A stretch of DNA of 17,910 bases from Asaia bogorensis (GCA_945873675.1 CAMCEP010000024.1:1-17910), one strand, 5' to 3'; counted from the first letter of the stretch, positions 1 through 6,664 are shown. Notes: generated from the sequence alone by a model not told the origin. Numbers and translations: made by a program.

Positions 1-402
1 TCGCTCGCCTTCCTGTTCTTCAATATCGCGACCAATGGCGGGTCTCAGGCGTTGCAGAAAGCCGCCCCCACCCGGGCGGCGGCGGATGCCATCCTGGATC
101 AGCGCCTGGCCCAGCCGGCGGCAGCGGATGCCAATGACCTTATCTATATGTATGAGGCATCGCGGGATTTTGACGCGGAACCGCTTTTGGGGCGGATCAG
201 GGCGCGGGTGCTCGCCATCAATTCCGCCGATGATGAACGCAACCCGTACGAGACCGGGCTGATGGCGGCGGCCATGGCGCGCATCCCCAATGCGCGGCTG
301 CTGCTGATCCCAGGCAGTACCGACACCGCCGGCCATGGCACCACCGGCCAGGCGCGGTTTTGGCGTGAGGCGTTGGCGGGCTTCATGAAGGAAGTGCCAT
401 GA
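1..402 (+). CDS. Alpha/beta hydrolase, homoserine O-acetyltransferase (MetX)-like, 3' fragment
   Basis: The reading frame is open from the first base, so the 5' part lies outside the window; 133 C-terminal residues remain. Visible are the catalytic acid in INSADDERNPYETG (Asp77 or Asp78 of the fragment) and the catalytic histidine in AGHGTTG (His112), the order and context seen in MetX-type alpha/beta hydrolases. The nucleophile elbow is missing because of the window edge. MetX acylates homoserine, but many relatives beside catabolic genes are annotated only as alpha/beta hydrolases, and the substrate cannot be told from this part. It ends 43 nt before the Ldh_2 gene and is likely cotranscribed with it. 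The fold is well supported; the MetX function is not. Confidence 0.75.
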   Translation, partial: SLAFLFFNIATNGGSQALQKAAPTRAAADAILDQRLAQPAAADANDLIYMYEASRDFDAEPLLGRIRARVLAINSADDERNPYETGLMAAAMARIPNARLLLIPGSTDTAGHGTTGQARFWREALAGFMKEVP

Positions 403-433
403 CGCGCGCCCGATCAAGCGCCCAACAGACCAC

Positions 434-438
434 AGGAG
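434..438 (+). promoter_or_regulatory. Ribosome binding site that fixes the start at 446
   Basis: AGGAG lies 7 nt before the ATG at 446 but only 1 nt before the in-frame ATG at 440. The spacing makes 446 the likely start of the dehydrogenase. Confidence 0.65.
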
Positions 439-445
439 AATGCCC

Positions 446-1534
446 ATGAAAGCCGCCCCGATGCTCCGCGTTGATCCCGCCGCTTTGCGCGGCCTGGTGC
501 ATGCCATGATCTGCGCGGGGGGCAGCGCGGAAGATGAAGCGGCGATGGTCACGGATCATTTGCTGGAATCGAATCTGCAAGGCCATGACAGCCACGGCAT
601 CATGCTGCTGGTGCGCTATGTGGAAAATCTTCGCGCCGGCAAGCTCAATGCCGGCGCCATGCCGGAAGCGGTGCGCCAGGATGCATCGCTTGCCGTGTTT
701 GACGGCAAGATGGGCTATGGCCAGCGCATTGGGCGCATCACCATGGATTGGGCGATCAATGCCGCGCGCCAGCATGGCCATGCGGTGATGGCGTTGAAGA
801 ATGTGCATCATCTGGGGCGCATCGGTTCCTACGGTGAACAGGCAGCGCGGGCTGGGATGATTTCGGTTCATTTCGTCAATGGCGTATCCGGCCCCGGCGC
901 GGTGGCGCCCTTTGGCGGGACCGATGGGCGCATGTCCACCAATCCGGTTTGCGTTGCGGTGCCGGCGGTGGCGGAAGGTGAACACCCGCTGATCCTGGAT
1001 TTTGCCACGGCGGCCATCGCGCTTGGGAAGTGTCGCGTTGCCTTTAATGCCGGTAAGCCAGTGCCGGATGGCGCTTTGGTGGATGCGAAGGGCCAACCCA
1101 CCAATGATCCGGGTGTGCTGTATCGGGACCAACCGCGCGGCGCCTTGCTGCCTTTTGGTGGGCATAAGGGCTATGGGCTCGCTTTGATGTGCGAAATCCT
1201 AGCCGGCGCATTGATTGGCGGCGTGACGGCCGCGCCGCATCACCCGAAGGATGGCAGCATCGTCAATGGCTGGCTTGCCTTTGTGATTGATCCGGCGCGC
1301 TTCGGCGATTTGGCGGCCTTCCGCGCCGAAATGGCCGCGGTGATCGCGCATGTGAAGGCGTCGCCACCCGCTGATCCGGATCAACCCGTGCTGGTGGCGG
1401 GTGAGAAGGAAAGGGCAATGCGGGCAGCGCGGCTCGCGGGCGGCATTCCGGTGGATGCCACCACTTGGGATATTCTGACGGACACGGCACGCAGCCTTGG
1501 CATCAACGCCATCCCAACGCCGGGTACGTTTTAG
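446..1534 (+). CDS. Ldh_2-family NAD(P)-dependent hydroxycarboxylate dehydrogenase, YbiC/HcxB-like
   Basis: A 362-aa cytosolic enzyme of the malate/L-lactate dehydrogenase family Ldh_2 (type-2 malate/lactate dehydrogenases, unrelated to classical Rossmann LDH), which oxidises or reduces 2-hydroxy/2-oxo carboxylates with NAD(P). Visible signatures: GHDSHGI near residue 47, NVHHLGRIGSYGEQAA near 119-134, SVHFVNG near 140, STNPVCVAVP near 164-173, ILDFATAAIALGKCRVAF near 183-200 and GGHKGYGLALMCEILAGAL near 238-256. The HHxGRIG and AIALGK blocks and the short Asn-Pro-Cys segment resemble E. coli YbiC (HcxB) more than the second Ldh_2 protein of this window (3436-4521). The start is ATG 446, chosen from the AGGAG spacing. 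The stop is followed after 3 nt by the next gene. Family is secure; substrate unknown. Confidence 0.9.
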   Translation: MKAAPMLRVDPAALRGLVHAMICAGGSAEDEAAMVTDHLLESNLQGHDSHGIMLLVRYVENLRAGKLNAGAMPEAVRQDASLAVFDGKMGYGQRIGRITMDWAINAARQHGHAVMALKNVHHLGRIGSYGEQAARAGMISVHFVNGVSGPGAVAPFGGTDGRMSTNPVCVAVPAVAEGEHPLILDFATAAIALGKCRVAFNAGKPVPDGALVDAKGQPTNDPGVLYRDQPRGALLPFGGHKGYGLALMCEILAGALIGGVTAAPHHPKDGSIVNGWLAFVIDPARFGDLAAFRAEMAAVIAHVKASPPADPDQPVLVAGEKERAMRAARLAGGIPVDATTWDILTDTARSLGINAIPTPGTF

Positions 1535-1537
1535 AGG

Positions 1538-2269
1538 GTGCTGCGCCTTCTGCTGCTTGCGCTGAGCCTTTGCGGCGCAAGCGCTTTTGCGCAAGCGCCG
1601 GATTGGCGCACGGTGGCGCCGCCTTTGCCACTGAGCACGCCCGTCACGCCGATGACCGCGCCTGTTGCGATTGGTGGCGCTGCCTGGGGCCCGTGGCGCA
1701 AACTGTGCCGTGAGCAGTGGGAAAGGCTGGACCGAGCGCCGCGCCGCGATTGCCTGAATGTGGCCGCGGTGGAACGCGATGCGCCCGCGCGTGCCGCGCG
1801 CATTAGCCTGGCGCCAGAGGTTTTGCGCGGTGAAAGGCTTGCCGTACTACGCCGCGATGATGGCGCCATCACAAGCTTCACGCATGAACCGCCCGATGCG
1901 GCGCGCGATGGTGCGCTTGCCCCCTGGCGACGGCATTTTGAAAGCTGGAGCCTGACAGCACGGCGCATCCTACCCAACGTCACTTTCGCATTGCCGGCGC
2001 CCGATAGTCAGCGCGGCGTGACCTGCCGCCCGGAAGGTCTTTCGCGGATCGGCGCGCGGCAAGTGCTGGTTGCGATATGCGCGGTGGAATTGGCGGGCGG
2101 GCTTGGGAATACCGGGCAGGAAGCGCGGATTGCGATGGCGGGACGCATCGCGATTGATGTGCCAACCGGCATGATCGTGGCCCAAGGCTATGCAAGCCGG
2201 ATCGAAACTTTCCGTGCCGGACAGTCCAATGGCGTGGTGATCACCGCGGCGCGCAACGGGCTGGAATAA
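1538..2269 (+). CDS. Exported protein of unknown function
   Basis: A 243-aa protein starting at GTG 1538, 3 nt after the dehydrogenase stop, so probably translated by coupling; there is no well-spaced Shine-Dalgarno. Residues 1-18 form a short hydrophobic signal peptide with a likely cleavage after ASAFA. The mature part has no further membrane segment and four cysteines (about residues 57, 72, 163 and 181) that could form two disulfides in the periplasm. Basic and proline-rich stretches alternate in the first half; the C-terminal third (about 155-243) looks like a compact beta-rich domain. I do not recognise a family. Its place behind the dehydrogenase suggests cotranscription, but gives no firm function. 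Confidence 0.7.
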   Translation: MLRLLLLALSLCGASAFAQAPDWRTVAPPLPLSTPVTPMTAPVAIGGAAWGPWRKLCREQWERLDRAPRRDCLNVAAVERDAPARAARISLAPEVLRGERLAVLRRDDGAITSFTHEPPDAARDGALAPWRRHFESWSLTARRILPNVTFALPAPDSQRGVTCRPEGLSRIGARQVLVAICAVELAGGLGNTGQEARIAMAGRIAIDVPTGMIVAQGYASRIETFRAGQSNGVVITAARNGLE

Positions 2270-2307
2270 TGTGGCGCGAGATATTTTCACTTATTTTAAG
2301 GAAAAAC

Positions 2308-2336
2308 TTGCGATTGACCTGGGAAAGGCCCATATG
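2308..2336 (+). promoter_or_regulatory. Candidate sigma70-type promoter for the csp gene
   Basis: TTGCGA (2308-2313) and CATATG (2331-2336) are separated by 17 nt and preceded by an AT-rich patch (2281-2307) that could act as an UP element. The -10 match is weak. If used, the csp transcript would have a leader of about 155 nt, in the range known for cspA-type genes. Inference only. Confidence 0.25.
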
Positions 2337-2450
2337 GCCCCTGTCACCTCGTCCGGTTTGGGCGTTCAGGTCCGGCCCTTTAAGGCCCGGCTGGTTCCCT
2401 CAAGCCTGCTTCCCGTGCCTTCCCATGGTTGGGCTGTAGCGATGGTCGGC

Positions 2451-2483
2451 CCGTAGCGCGAATCCGCGCGACGGCTTTTCTTC
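2451..2483 (+). promoter_or_regulatory. Hairpin with T-rich tail in the csp leader (attenuator-like)
   Basis: CCGT (2451-2454) pairs with ACGG (2471-2474) and GCGCG (2456-2460) with CGCGC (2465-2469), with one A-G mismatch and an AATC loop. CTTTTCTTC follows at 2475-2483. The structure ends just before the GGAG ribosome binding site (2488-2491) of the cold-shock gene. It looks like an intrinsic terminator or attenuator, or a structure controlling access to the RBS. The pairing is seen in the sequence; the role is inference. Confidence 0.4.
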
Positions 2484-2499
2484 AACCGGAGCGAACAGC

Positions 2500-2706
2500 A
2501 TGTCAACCGGCACTGTAAAATGGTTCAACGCCACTAAGGGTTATGGCTTCATCCAACCCGATGATGGCAGCAAGGACGTTTTCGTCCATGTCAGCGATGT
2601 CCAGCGTTCTGGCCTTCAAGGCCTGAATGAAGGCGACAAGATTGATTTTGAATTGCAGAAGGGCCAGCAGGGCAAGATCTCTGCCGGCAATCTGCGCAAG
2701 ATCTGA
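2500..2706 (+). CDS. CspA-family cold-shock protein
   Basis: A 68-aa single cold-shock domain, the normal length for bacterial Csp proteins. It carries the N-terminal GTVKWFN strand, RNP1 as KGYGFI (residues 13-18) and RNP2 as DVFVHVS (about 26-32), the aromatic and basic residues that bind single-stranded RNA/DNA. Such proteins act as cytoplasmic RNA chaperones and transcription antiterminators; some are cold-induced, others growth-phase controlled, and sequence does not say which. The start is ATG 2500, with GGAG 8 nt upstream. The gene stands alone, bracketed by a leader hairpin and an intrinsic terminator. Paralogues are usual in these genomes, so no specific csp letter is given. Confidence 0.96.
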   Translation: MSTGTVKWFNATKGYGFIQPDDGSKDVFVHVSDVQRSGLQGLNEGDKIDFELQKGQQGKISAGNLRKI

Positions 2707-2747
2707 TCTGAAAATATGGTGCTTTCGGGCGCCGTGTTTTTTGGGGG

Positions 2748-2779
2748 CGGGGTGGCGATTGCTGCCCCGTTTTCTTTTT
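2748..2779 (+). terminator. Rho-independent terminator of the csp gene
   Basis: CGGGGTGGC (2748-2756) pairs fully with GCTGCCCCG (2761-2769): seven Watson-Crick and two G-U pairs around a GATT loop. The T-tract TTTTCTTTTT (2770-2779) follows directly. It lies 41 nt behind the csp stop codon and before the next ribosome binding site, so it should end the short csp transcript. Confidence 0.85.
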
Positions 2780-2796
2780 ATGTTTGGAGAAGCGGC

Positions 2797-2985
2797 ATGG
2801 GACGCAAACCGAATTACGGCCAGAATCGTGCCGATGTGAACAGGGCCAAGCAGGCGCGCAAGGAAGCGAAGCTGGAAGCGCTGAAGGAAGCGGTAGCACG
2901 GCGCAAATCGGGCGAAGACCCGCAGGATGCGGAAGCCGATACCGAGAAAAACTTGCAGACTGAAGGAGAGTCTCATGGCCAATAA
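2797..2985 (+). CDS. Small, lysine/arginine/alanine-rich hypothetical protein
   Basis: A 62-aa protein starting MGRKPNYGQNR. It is highly charged and likely one long helix (about residues 12-45, rich in K, E, A and R) with an acidic tail. ATG 2797 is chosen because GGAGA lies 6 nt upstream; an earlier in-frame ATG at 2716 would run through the csp terminator hairpin. Small proteins starting with M-x-RKPNY are, as I recall, common unnamed alphaproteobacterial proteins. Its 3' end overlaps the next small gene by 11 nt, so the two are probably translated together. It lies just behind the csp terminator, so it needs readthrough or its own promoter. Function unknown. Confidence 0.65.
   Translation: MGRKPNYGQNRADVNRAKQARKEAKLEALKEAVARRKSGEDPQDAEADTEKNLQTEGESHGQ
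2963..2968 (+). promoter_or_regulatory. Strong ribosome binding site inside the upstream small gene
   Basis: AAGGAG lies 6 nt before ATG 2975 and within the last codons of the 62-aa gene. It fixes the start of the second small protein and supports translational coupling of the pair. Confidence 0.7.
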
Positions 2986-3205
2986 GCCAGGAACCCAAGC
3001 ACGCTTCGTGCTTTTTGATGTGATTTATGAGGATGGCAGCCGCCGTTCCAATCGCAAGGTGCCGGCGGAATTGCTGGGCGGCCTTGATGGCGATCTGCCC
3101 GCGCGCAAGGAAATTGAAGCGCAGGACAATGAAATCGCCAAGGCGTCCGGCAAGTCTGCACTGCCCATCGCATCCCTGGAACGCGCCGGGGGTAAGAAGC
3201 GCTGA
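2975..3205 (+). CDS. Small conserved-type hypothetical protein
   Basis: A 76-aa protein starting MANKPGTQARFVLFDVIYED, beginning at ATG 2975 behind an AAGGAG site. The N-terminal half reads as beta strands (ARFVLFDVIYED, then SRRSNRKVP); the middle has a glycine-rich turn (LLGGLDGD) and then an acidic helix (ARKEIEAQDNEIAKASG); the end is basic (GGKKR). No signal peptide, membrane segment or cysteine, so it is cytosolic. It overlaps the preceding small gene by 11 nt. I have no named family for it, but the strand-turn-helix pattern and good RBS argue for a real gene. The tandem palindromic elements begin 1 nt after its stop. Function unknown. Confidence 0.75.
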   Translation: MANKPGTQARFVLFDVIYEDGSRRSNRKVPAELLGGLDGDLPARKEIEAQDNEIAKASGKSALPIASLERAGGKKR

Positions 3206-3206
3206 G

Positions 3207-3265
3207 TATTTTCAAGCCAAGTGAAATCACTTGGCGACCCGGAAAATACGATCAAACAGAGATTC
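3207..3265. repeat. Tandem palindromic element, copy 1
   Basis: The first of two adjacent 59-nt copies. The core is CCAAGTGAAATCACTTGG (3217-3234), a perfect 8-bp inverted repeat around AA. Outer arms TATTTTC (3207-3213) and GAAAATA (3242-3248) are also complementary, separated from the core by unpaired AAG and CGACCCG. A spacer of 17 nt completes the unit. It resembles a REP-like or small mobile palindromic element rather than a classic terminator, as no T-tract follows the stem. Confidence 0.85.
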
Positions 3266-3324
3266 TATTTTCAAGCCAAGTGAAATCACTTGGCGACTCG
3301 GAAAATACAATCAAACGAAGATTT
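3266..3324. repeat. Tandem palindromic element, copy 2
   Basis: The second copy, directly abutting the first, with 5 differences in 59 positions by eye; four of them lie in the last 17 nt spacer and one in the CGACYCG arm. Both the 8-bp core palindrome (3276-3293) and the outer arms (3266-3272 with 3301-3307) are unchanged, so the mismatches avoid the paired positions. Confidence 0.85.
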
Positions 3325-3423
3325 GAAATGTGTCCCGTGAACGAAGGTGAGGATCGGCAAAGGCGCCGACCCACCTGGGTGGCGCAAAGCGAAATTGCGG
3401 GGTTAGGATAGGGCTCCGATAAC

Positions 3424-3428
3424 AGGAG
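3424..3428 (+). promoter_or_regulatory. Ribosome binding site for a TTG start
   Basis: AGGAG lies 7 nt before TTG 3436. No ATG or GTG in frame lies near it, so this site supports TTG initiation of the second Ldh_2 gene. Confidence 0.65.
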
Positions 3429-3435
3429 CCTCGCC

Positions 3436-4521
3436 TTGCCGCTTATTTCGGCTGAAACCTGCCGCGCCCAGATTATAGCCGTGCTCTCCGCCTGGGGCAT
3501 GGACCCGAAGCTCATTGAAACCACCGCCGAGGTCATGATCGAAACCGATCTGGCCGGTGTGGATAGCCACGGCATTTCAATGCTGATGGATTATGATGAA
3601 TCGCGTCTTAAAGGGAAACTCAACCTGGCCGCGCGCCCGCATATTGTGCGGGAGAATATCGTAACCGCTTTGGTGGATGCTGATGCGGGCCTGGGCCATC
3701 CCGCTTCTGTCTTTGCCATGGAATTGGCGATGGCCAAGGCGAAGATTGCCGGCGTTGGTGTGGTGACTGTGCGCAATTCGCACCACTTCGGCGCAGCCGG
3801 CCATTATGCCGCCATGGCGCCGCGTGAAGGGCTGATTGGCATGGTCACCAGCGCAACGCGCACCATTGGCGTGGTGCCAACGCGCGGCGCAGTGCCGGTA
3901 TTGGGGACCAATCCGCTTGCCTTCGCGGCACCCGCTGGGCGCAACCGCGCCTTTCGCTTGGATATGGCAACCAGCACAACAGCGGCGAATAAGGTGAAGG
4001 TCTATGATCTGCGCGGCAAACCCCTACCCGAAGGCTGGGTGCTGGATGGCACAGGCCAGGCCGTGACGGATGCGGCGCGTGCCTGGGATATCATCAAGAA
4101 CCAACCCATGGGCGGGCTGACCCCCGTTGGCGGCACGCCGGATATGGCAAGCCATAAGGGCTATGGGCTTGGGCTGATGGTGCATATTCTGGGTGGCGCG
4201 CTGTCAGGCGCTTCTTTCTCCCCCATTCGTGTGCGCACGCAGCGCCCGGAAGACCCCGATAATCTCGGCCATTTCTTCATGGCGATTGACCCAAAGGCCT
4301 TCCGCGACGACGGCGCCTTTGAAGCGGACATGGATGAGGTGGTAGATGTGCTGCACGCGACACCGCCCGCTGATCCCGCGCTCCCCGTGCTAGTGCCTGG
4401 CGACCCTGAGGCAGAATCGCGCGAGACAAGATTGCGCGATGGCATTCCCGTGCCGGAAAGCCTGCAAGCGCGCATCCGCAGTGTATGCCTGCGCAGCAAT
4501 GCAGAATATCTTTTAGGATAG
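3436..4521 (+). CDS. Ldh_2-family malate/L-lactate/ureidoglycolate-type dehydrogenase
   Basis: A 361-aa cytosolic oxidoreductase of the Ldh_2 family, with NAD(P)-dependent oxidation of a 2-hydroxy acid expected. Motifs in order: GVDSHGISML (residues 41-50), RLKGKLN (57-63), NSHHFGAAGHYAAMA (114-128), LGTNPLAFAAP (156-166), LDMATSTTAANKV (175-187), GKPLPEGW (194-201) and SHKGYGLGLMVHILGGALSG (239-258). These match the classical MdcH/ComC/AllD-type pattern better than the YbiC-like enzyme at 446-1534, so the two are not recent duplicates. It starts at TTG behind AGGAG. The Bug receptor gene follows after 14 nt, which suggests the dehydrogenase acts on the imported carboxylate or a product of it. 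Exact substrate unknown. Confidence 0.92.
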   Translation: MPLISAETCRAQIIAVLSAWGMDPKLIETTAEVMIETDLAGVDSHGISMLMDYDESRLKGKLNLAARPHIVRENIVTALVDADAGLGHPASVFAMELAMAKAKIAGVGVVTVRNSHHFGAAGHYAAMAPREGLIGMVTSATRTIGVVPTRGAVPVLGTNPLAFAAPAGRNRAFRLDMATSTTAANKVKVYDLRGKPLPEGWVLDGTGQAVTDAARAWDIIKNQPMGGLTPVGGTPDMASHKGYGLGLMVHILGGALSGASFSPIRVRTQRPEDPDNLGHFFMAIDPKAFRDDGAFEADMDEVVDVLHATPPADPALPVLVPGDPEAESRETRLRDGIPVPESLQARIRSVCLRSNAEYLLG

Positions 4522-4535
4522 AAAGGAAACGCGCA

Positions 4536-5498
4536 ATGATGAAACGCCGCGATGTGATGCTGGGCGCGCTGCTTGCAGCGCCAGCGCTTTCGGTGCGTGC
4601 GCAAGGCGCGCCAATCCGCATGGTGATCCCCTTTGCGCCTGGTGGGGCGACGGATGTGATTGGCCGTATTCTGGCGCCGGGGATGCAGGAAGCGCTGAAT
4701 GGTACGCCAGTGGTGGTGGAAAATCGCGGCGGGGCGGCGGGGATTTTAGGCGCCGAGGCCGTGCTTTCTGCGCCGCCTGATGGGCAGACCATAACGCTTT
4801 TCACCATTACCAATGCAGTGCTGAATGCCGGCATGGTGAAGAATGCGCGGCAGGATCCGCGCAATGGTTTCGCGCCTGTCTCGCAGGTGATTTCCATGCC
4901 GATGGTGCTGACCGTGGGCAAGCATGTGCCGGCGCAAAACCTCCAGGAATTCATTGCGCTGATGCGTGCGCGGCCTGGGCGCTTGACCTATGGTTCGTCG
5001 GGCACTGGCGGCATCAATCATCTGGGGTCACATTTGCTGAATATGCGCACCAATACTGAGGCAGTGCATGTGCCCTATCGCGGCGCAGGCTTGGTTTTTG
5101 CCGACATGATCGCGGGCAATGTGGATTTCCTGACTGAGGGGATTGCATCGCAACAGCAGCATGTGCGCGCGGGGTCCATTCGCGCACTGGCGGTGCTGTC
5201 GCGCCAAAGAAGCCCCTTGCTGCCCGATGTGCCGACCGCGATCGAACAAGGGCTGCCGGATTTTGAGATCATGAATTTCATGGGCATTTTCGTCCATAAG
5301 GCGACGGCGCCTGCGCAGATCACTCGGCTGGAAGCGGCAACGCGCGCGGCGGTTGCCAATCCCGCCATTGCGCAAAAGCTGGTGGAAGCCGGCACCGATC
5401 CGGTGGGCAGCAGCGCGGCTGATTTCAACACCTTCTGGCAGGCGCAATTAGCGCTATGGTTGCCGGTAGTGGAGGCTTCCGGCGTGAAGCTGGAATAG
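4536..5498 (+). CDS. Bug/TctC-family periplasmic solute-binding protein
   Basis: A 320-aa extracytoplasmic binding protein for carboxylates or related solutes. Residues 1-23 form a signal peptide with a twin-arginine-like KRRDVML start and cleavage near RAQ-GAP. Family blocks follow: IRMVIPFAPGGATDVIGRIL (27-46), VVVENRGGAAGILGAE (59-74), TYGSSGTGGINHLGSHLL (151-168), HVPYRGAGLVFADMIAGNVD (178-197) and LPDVPTAIEQG (229-239). ATG 4536 is chosen with AAAGGA upstream; the frame is open further 5' but lacks an RBS there. No tctA or tctB membrane gene is present, as is common for Bug proteins. It follows the Ldh_2 gene by 14 nt and precedes hemW by 14 nt. Ligand unknown; a hydroxy- or dicarboxylate is a reasonable guess from the neighbour. 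Confidence 0.93.
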   Translation: MMKRRDVMLGALLAAPALSVRAQGAPIRMVIPFAPGGATDVIGRILAPGMQEALNGTPVVVENRGGAAGILGAEAVLSAPPDGQTITLFTITNAVLNAGMVKNARQDPRNGFAPVSQVISMPMVLTVGKHVPAQNLQEFIALMRARPGRLTYGSSGTGGINHLGSHLLNMRTNTEAVHVPYRGAGLVFADMIAGNVDFLTEGIASQQQHVRAGSIRALAVLSRQRSPLLPDVPTAIEQGLPDFEIMNFMGIFVHKATAPAQITRLEAATRAAVANPAIAQKLVEAGTDPVGSSAADFNTFWQAQLALWLPVVEASGVKLE

Positions 5499-5512
5499 GG
5501 TAAAGGCAGCGC

Positions 5513-6664
5513 GTGGAACCACTTGCGCTTTACATTCATTGGCCGTTTTGCGCGGCCAAATGCCCTTATTGCGATTTCAATTCCCATGTCCGCGACAGGG
5601 TAGATGAAGCACGCTTCCGTGCCGCGCTGCGCCAAGAATTGGCTTATGAAGCCGCGCTGGTAGGCCGCCGCCCCTTGGCGAGCATTTTCTTCGGCGGTGG
5701 TACGCCAAGCCTGATGTCCCCCGAAACGGTCGCGGCGCTGATCCAAGATGCCTCACGCTACTTTGATCCCTTGCCCGATATAGAAATCACGCTGGAAGCC
5801 AACCCAACCAGCGTTGAAGCGGCGAAGCTTGCGGCGTTTCGTGATGCGGGCGTCAATCGCGCGAGCCTTGGCGTGCAATCCCTGAATGCGGCGGCTTTAG
5901 GTTTTCTCGGCCGCAAGCATGATGTGCCTCAAGCGATTGCCGCTTTGGAAGCCGCGCGTGGTATTTTCCCAAGGCTTTCCTTTGATTTGATCTATGCGCG
6001 GCCCGGCCAACAGGAAGCAGCGTGGAGAGCGGAGCTACGCCAGGCGCTGGCACTCGCCGCCGATCATCTGTCACTTTATCAACTTACCATTGAACCCGGC
6101 ACGCAGTTTGAAACGCTCTATCGTCGCGGCGCCTTCGCGCTGCCGGCAGAAGATGATGCGGCGCGGCTGTATCTGGCAACGGCGGAAGAAGCCGCGCGCT
6201 TTGGCCTGAAGCCCTATGAGATCAGCAATTACGCGAAGCTCAGCGCGGAAAGCCGGCATAATTTGGCCTATTGGCGCTATGGCGATTACCTCGGCATCGG
6301 CGCCGGGGCACATCAGCGCGTGCTGCGCGATGCCGGCATTCAGGCCACGCGCCGCCATCGCGCGCCAGAGGAATGGCTGCGCCTGGTGGAAGCCCAAGAC
6401 CATGCGGCGGTGGATGTTGAAACCCTAAGCCCCGTGGAAGTGGGGCGGGAGGCCATGCTGATGGGGCTGCGCCTCACGGAAGGCGTAGACCCTGCTCGAA
6501 TCGAGGCACGTGCCGGGCTTACCTTCGCCGAGGTAGTGGACCCCGCCATGCTGGCCGCCTGCCTGGATGAGGATTATCTCCTATGGCGCGAAAATGGCCG
6601 GCTTTGCGCAACTGAGGAGGGGCTTTTGCGCCTGGATTCCATGCTGCCGCTGCTGCTGCGCTGA
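5513..6664 (+). CDS. hemW: Radical SAM heme chaperone HemW (HemN-like)
   Basis: A 383-aa cytosolic radical-SAM protein. The cluster motif CAAKCPYC (Cys13, Cys17, Cys20) is followed by DFNSHV; the Phe in place of a fourth Cys is typical of HemW rather than true coproporphyrinogen dehydrogenase HemN. The SAM-binding FFGGGTPSLMSP (59-70) and ITLEANPTS follow, then the HNLAYWRYGDYLGIGAGAH segment and a HemN_C-type C-terminal domain. HemW transfers heme to apoproteins; it is often mis-annotated as oxygen-independent coproporphyrinogen oxidase. GTG 5513 has AAAGG 6 nt upstream. It lies 14 nt behind the Bug gene, an unusual partner, whereas in many genomes hemW is next to rdgB or rph. Confidence 0.93.
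   Translation: MEPLALYIHWPFCAAKCPYCDFNSHVRDRVDEARFRAALRQELAYEAALVGRRPLASIFFGGGTPSLMSPETVAALIQDASRYFDPLPDIEITLEANPTSVEAAKLAAFRDAGVNRASLGVQSLNAAALGFLGRKHDVPQAIAALEAARGIFPRLSFDLIYARPGQQEAAWRAELRQALALAADHLSLYQLTIEPGTQFETLYRRGAFALPAEDDAARLYLATAEEAARFGLKPYEISNYAKLSAESRHNLAYWRYGDYLGIGAGAHQRVLRDAGIQATRRHRAPEEWLRLVEAQDHAAVDVETLSPVEVGREAMLMGLRLTEGVDPARIEARAGLTFAEVVDPAMLAACLDEDYLLWRENGRLCATEEGLLRLDSMLPLLLR

Noticed and set aside
383..1165. Open frame of 260 codons on the minus strand
   Set aside because: It is fully antisense to the first Ldh_2 dehydrogenase, His/Arg-rich, with no recognisable motif or RBS.
2271..2456. Open frame of 61 codons before csp
   Set aside because: It has no RBS, no recognisable motif, and lies in what looks like the csp promoter and leader.
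3207..3324. Possible CRISPR-like repeat
   Set aside because: There are only two abutting copies and the region between arms is also repeated, so there is no unique spacer.
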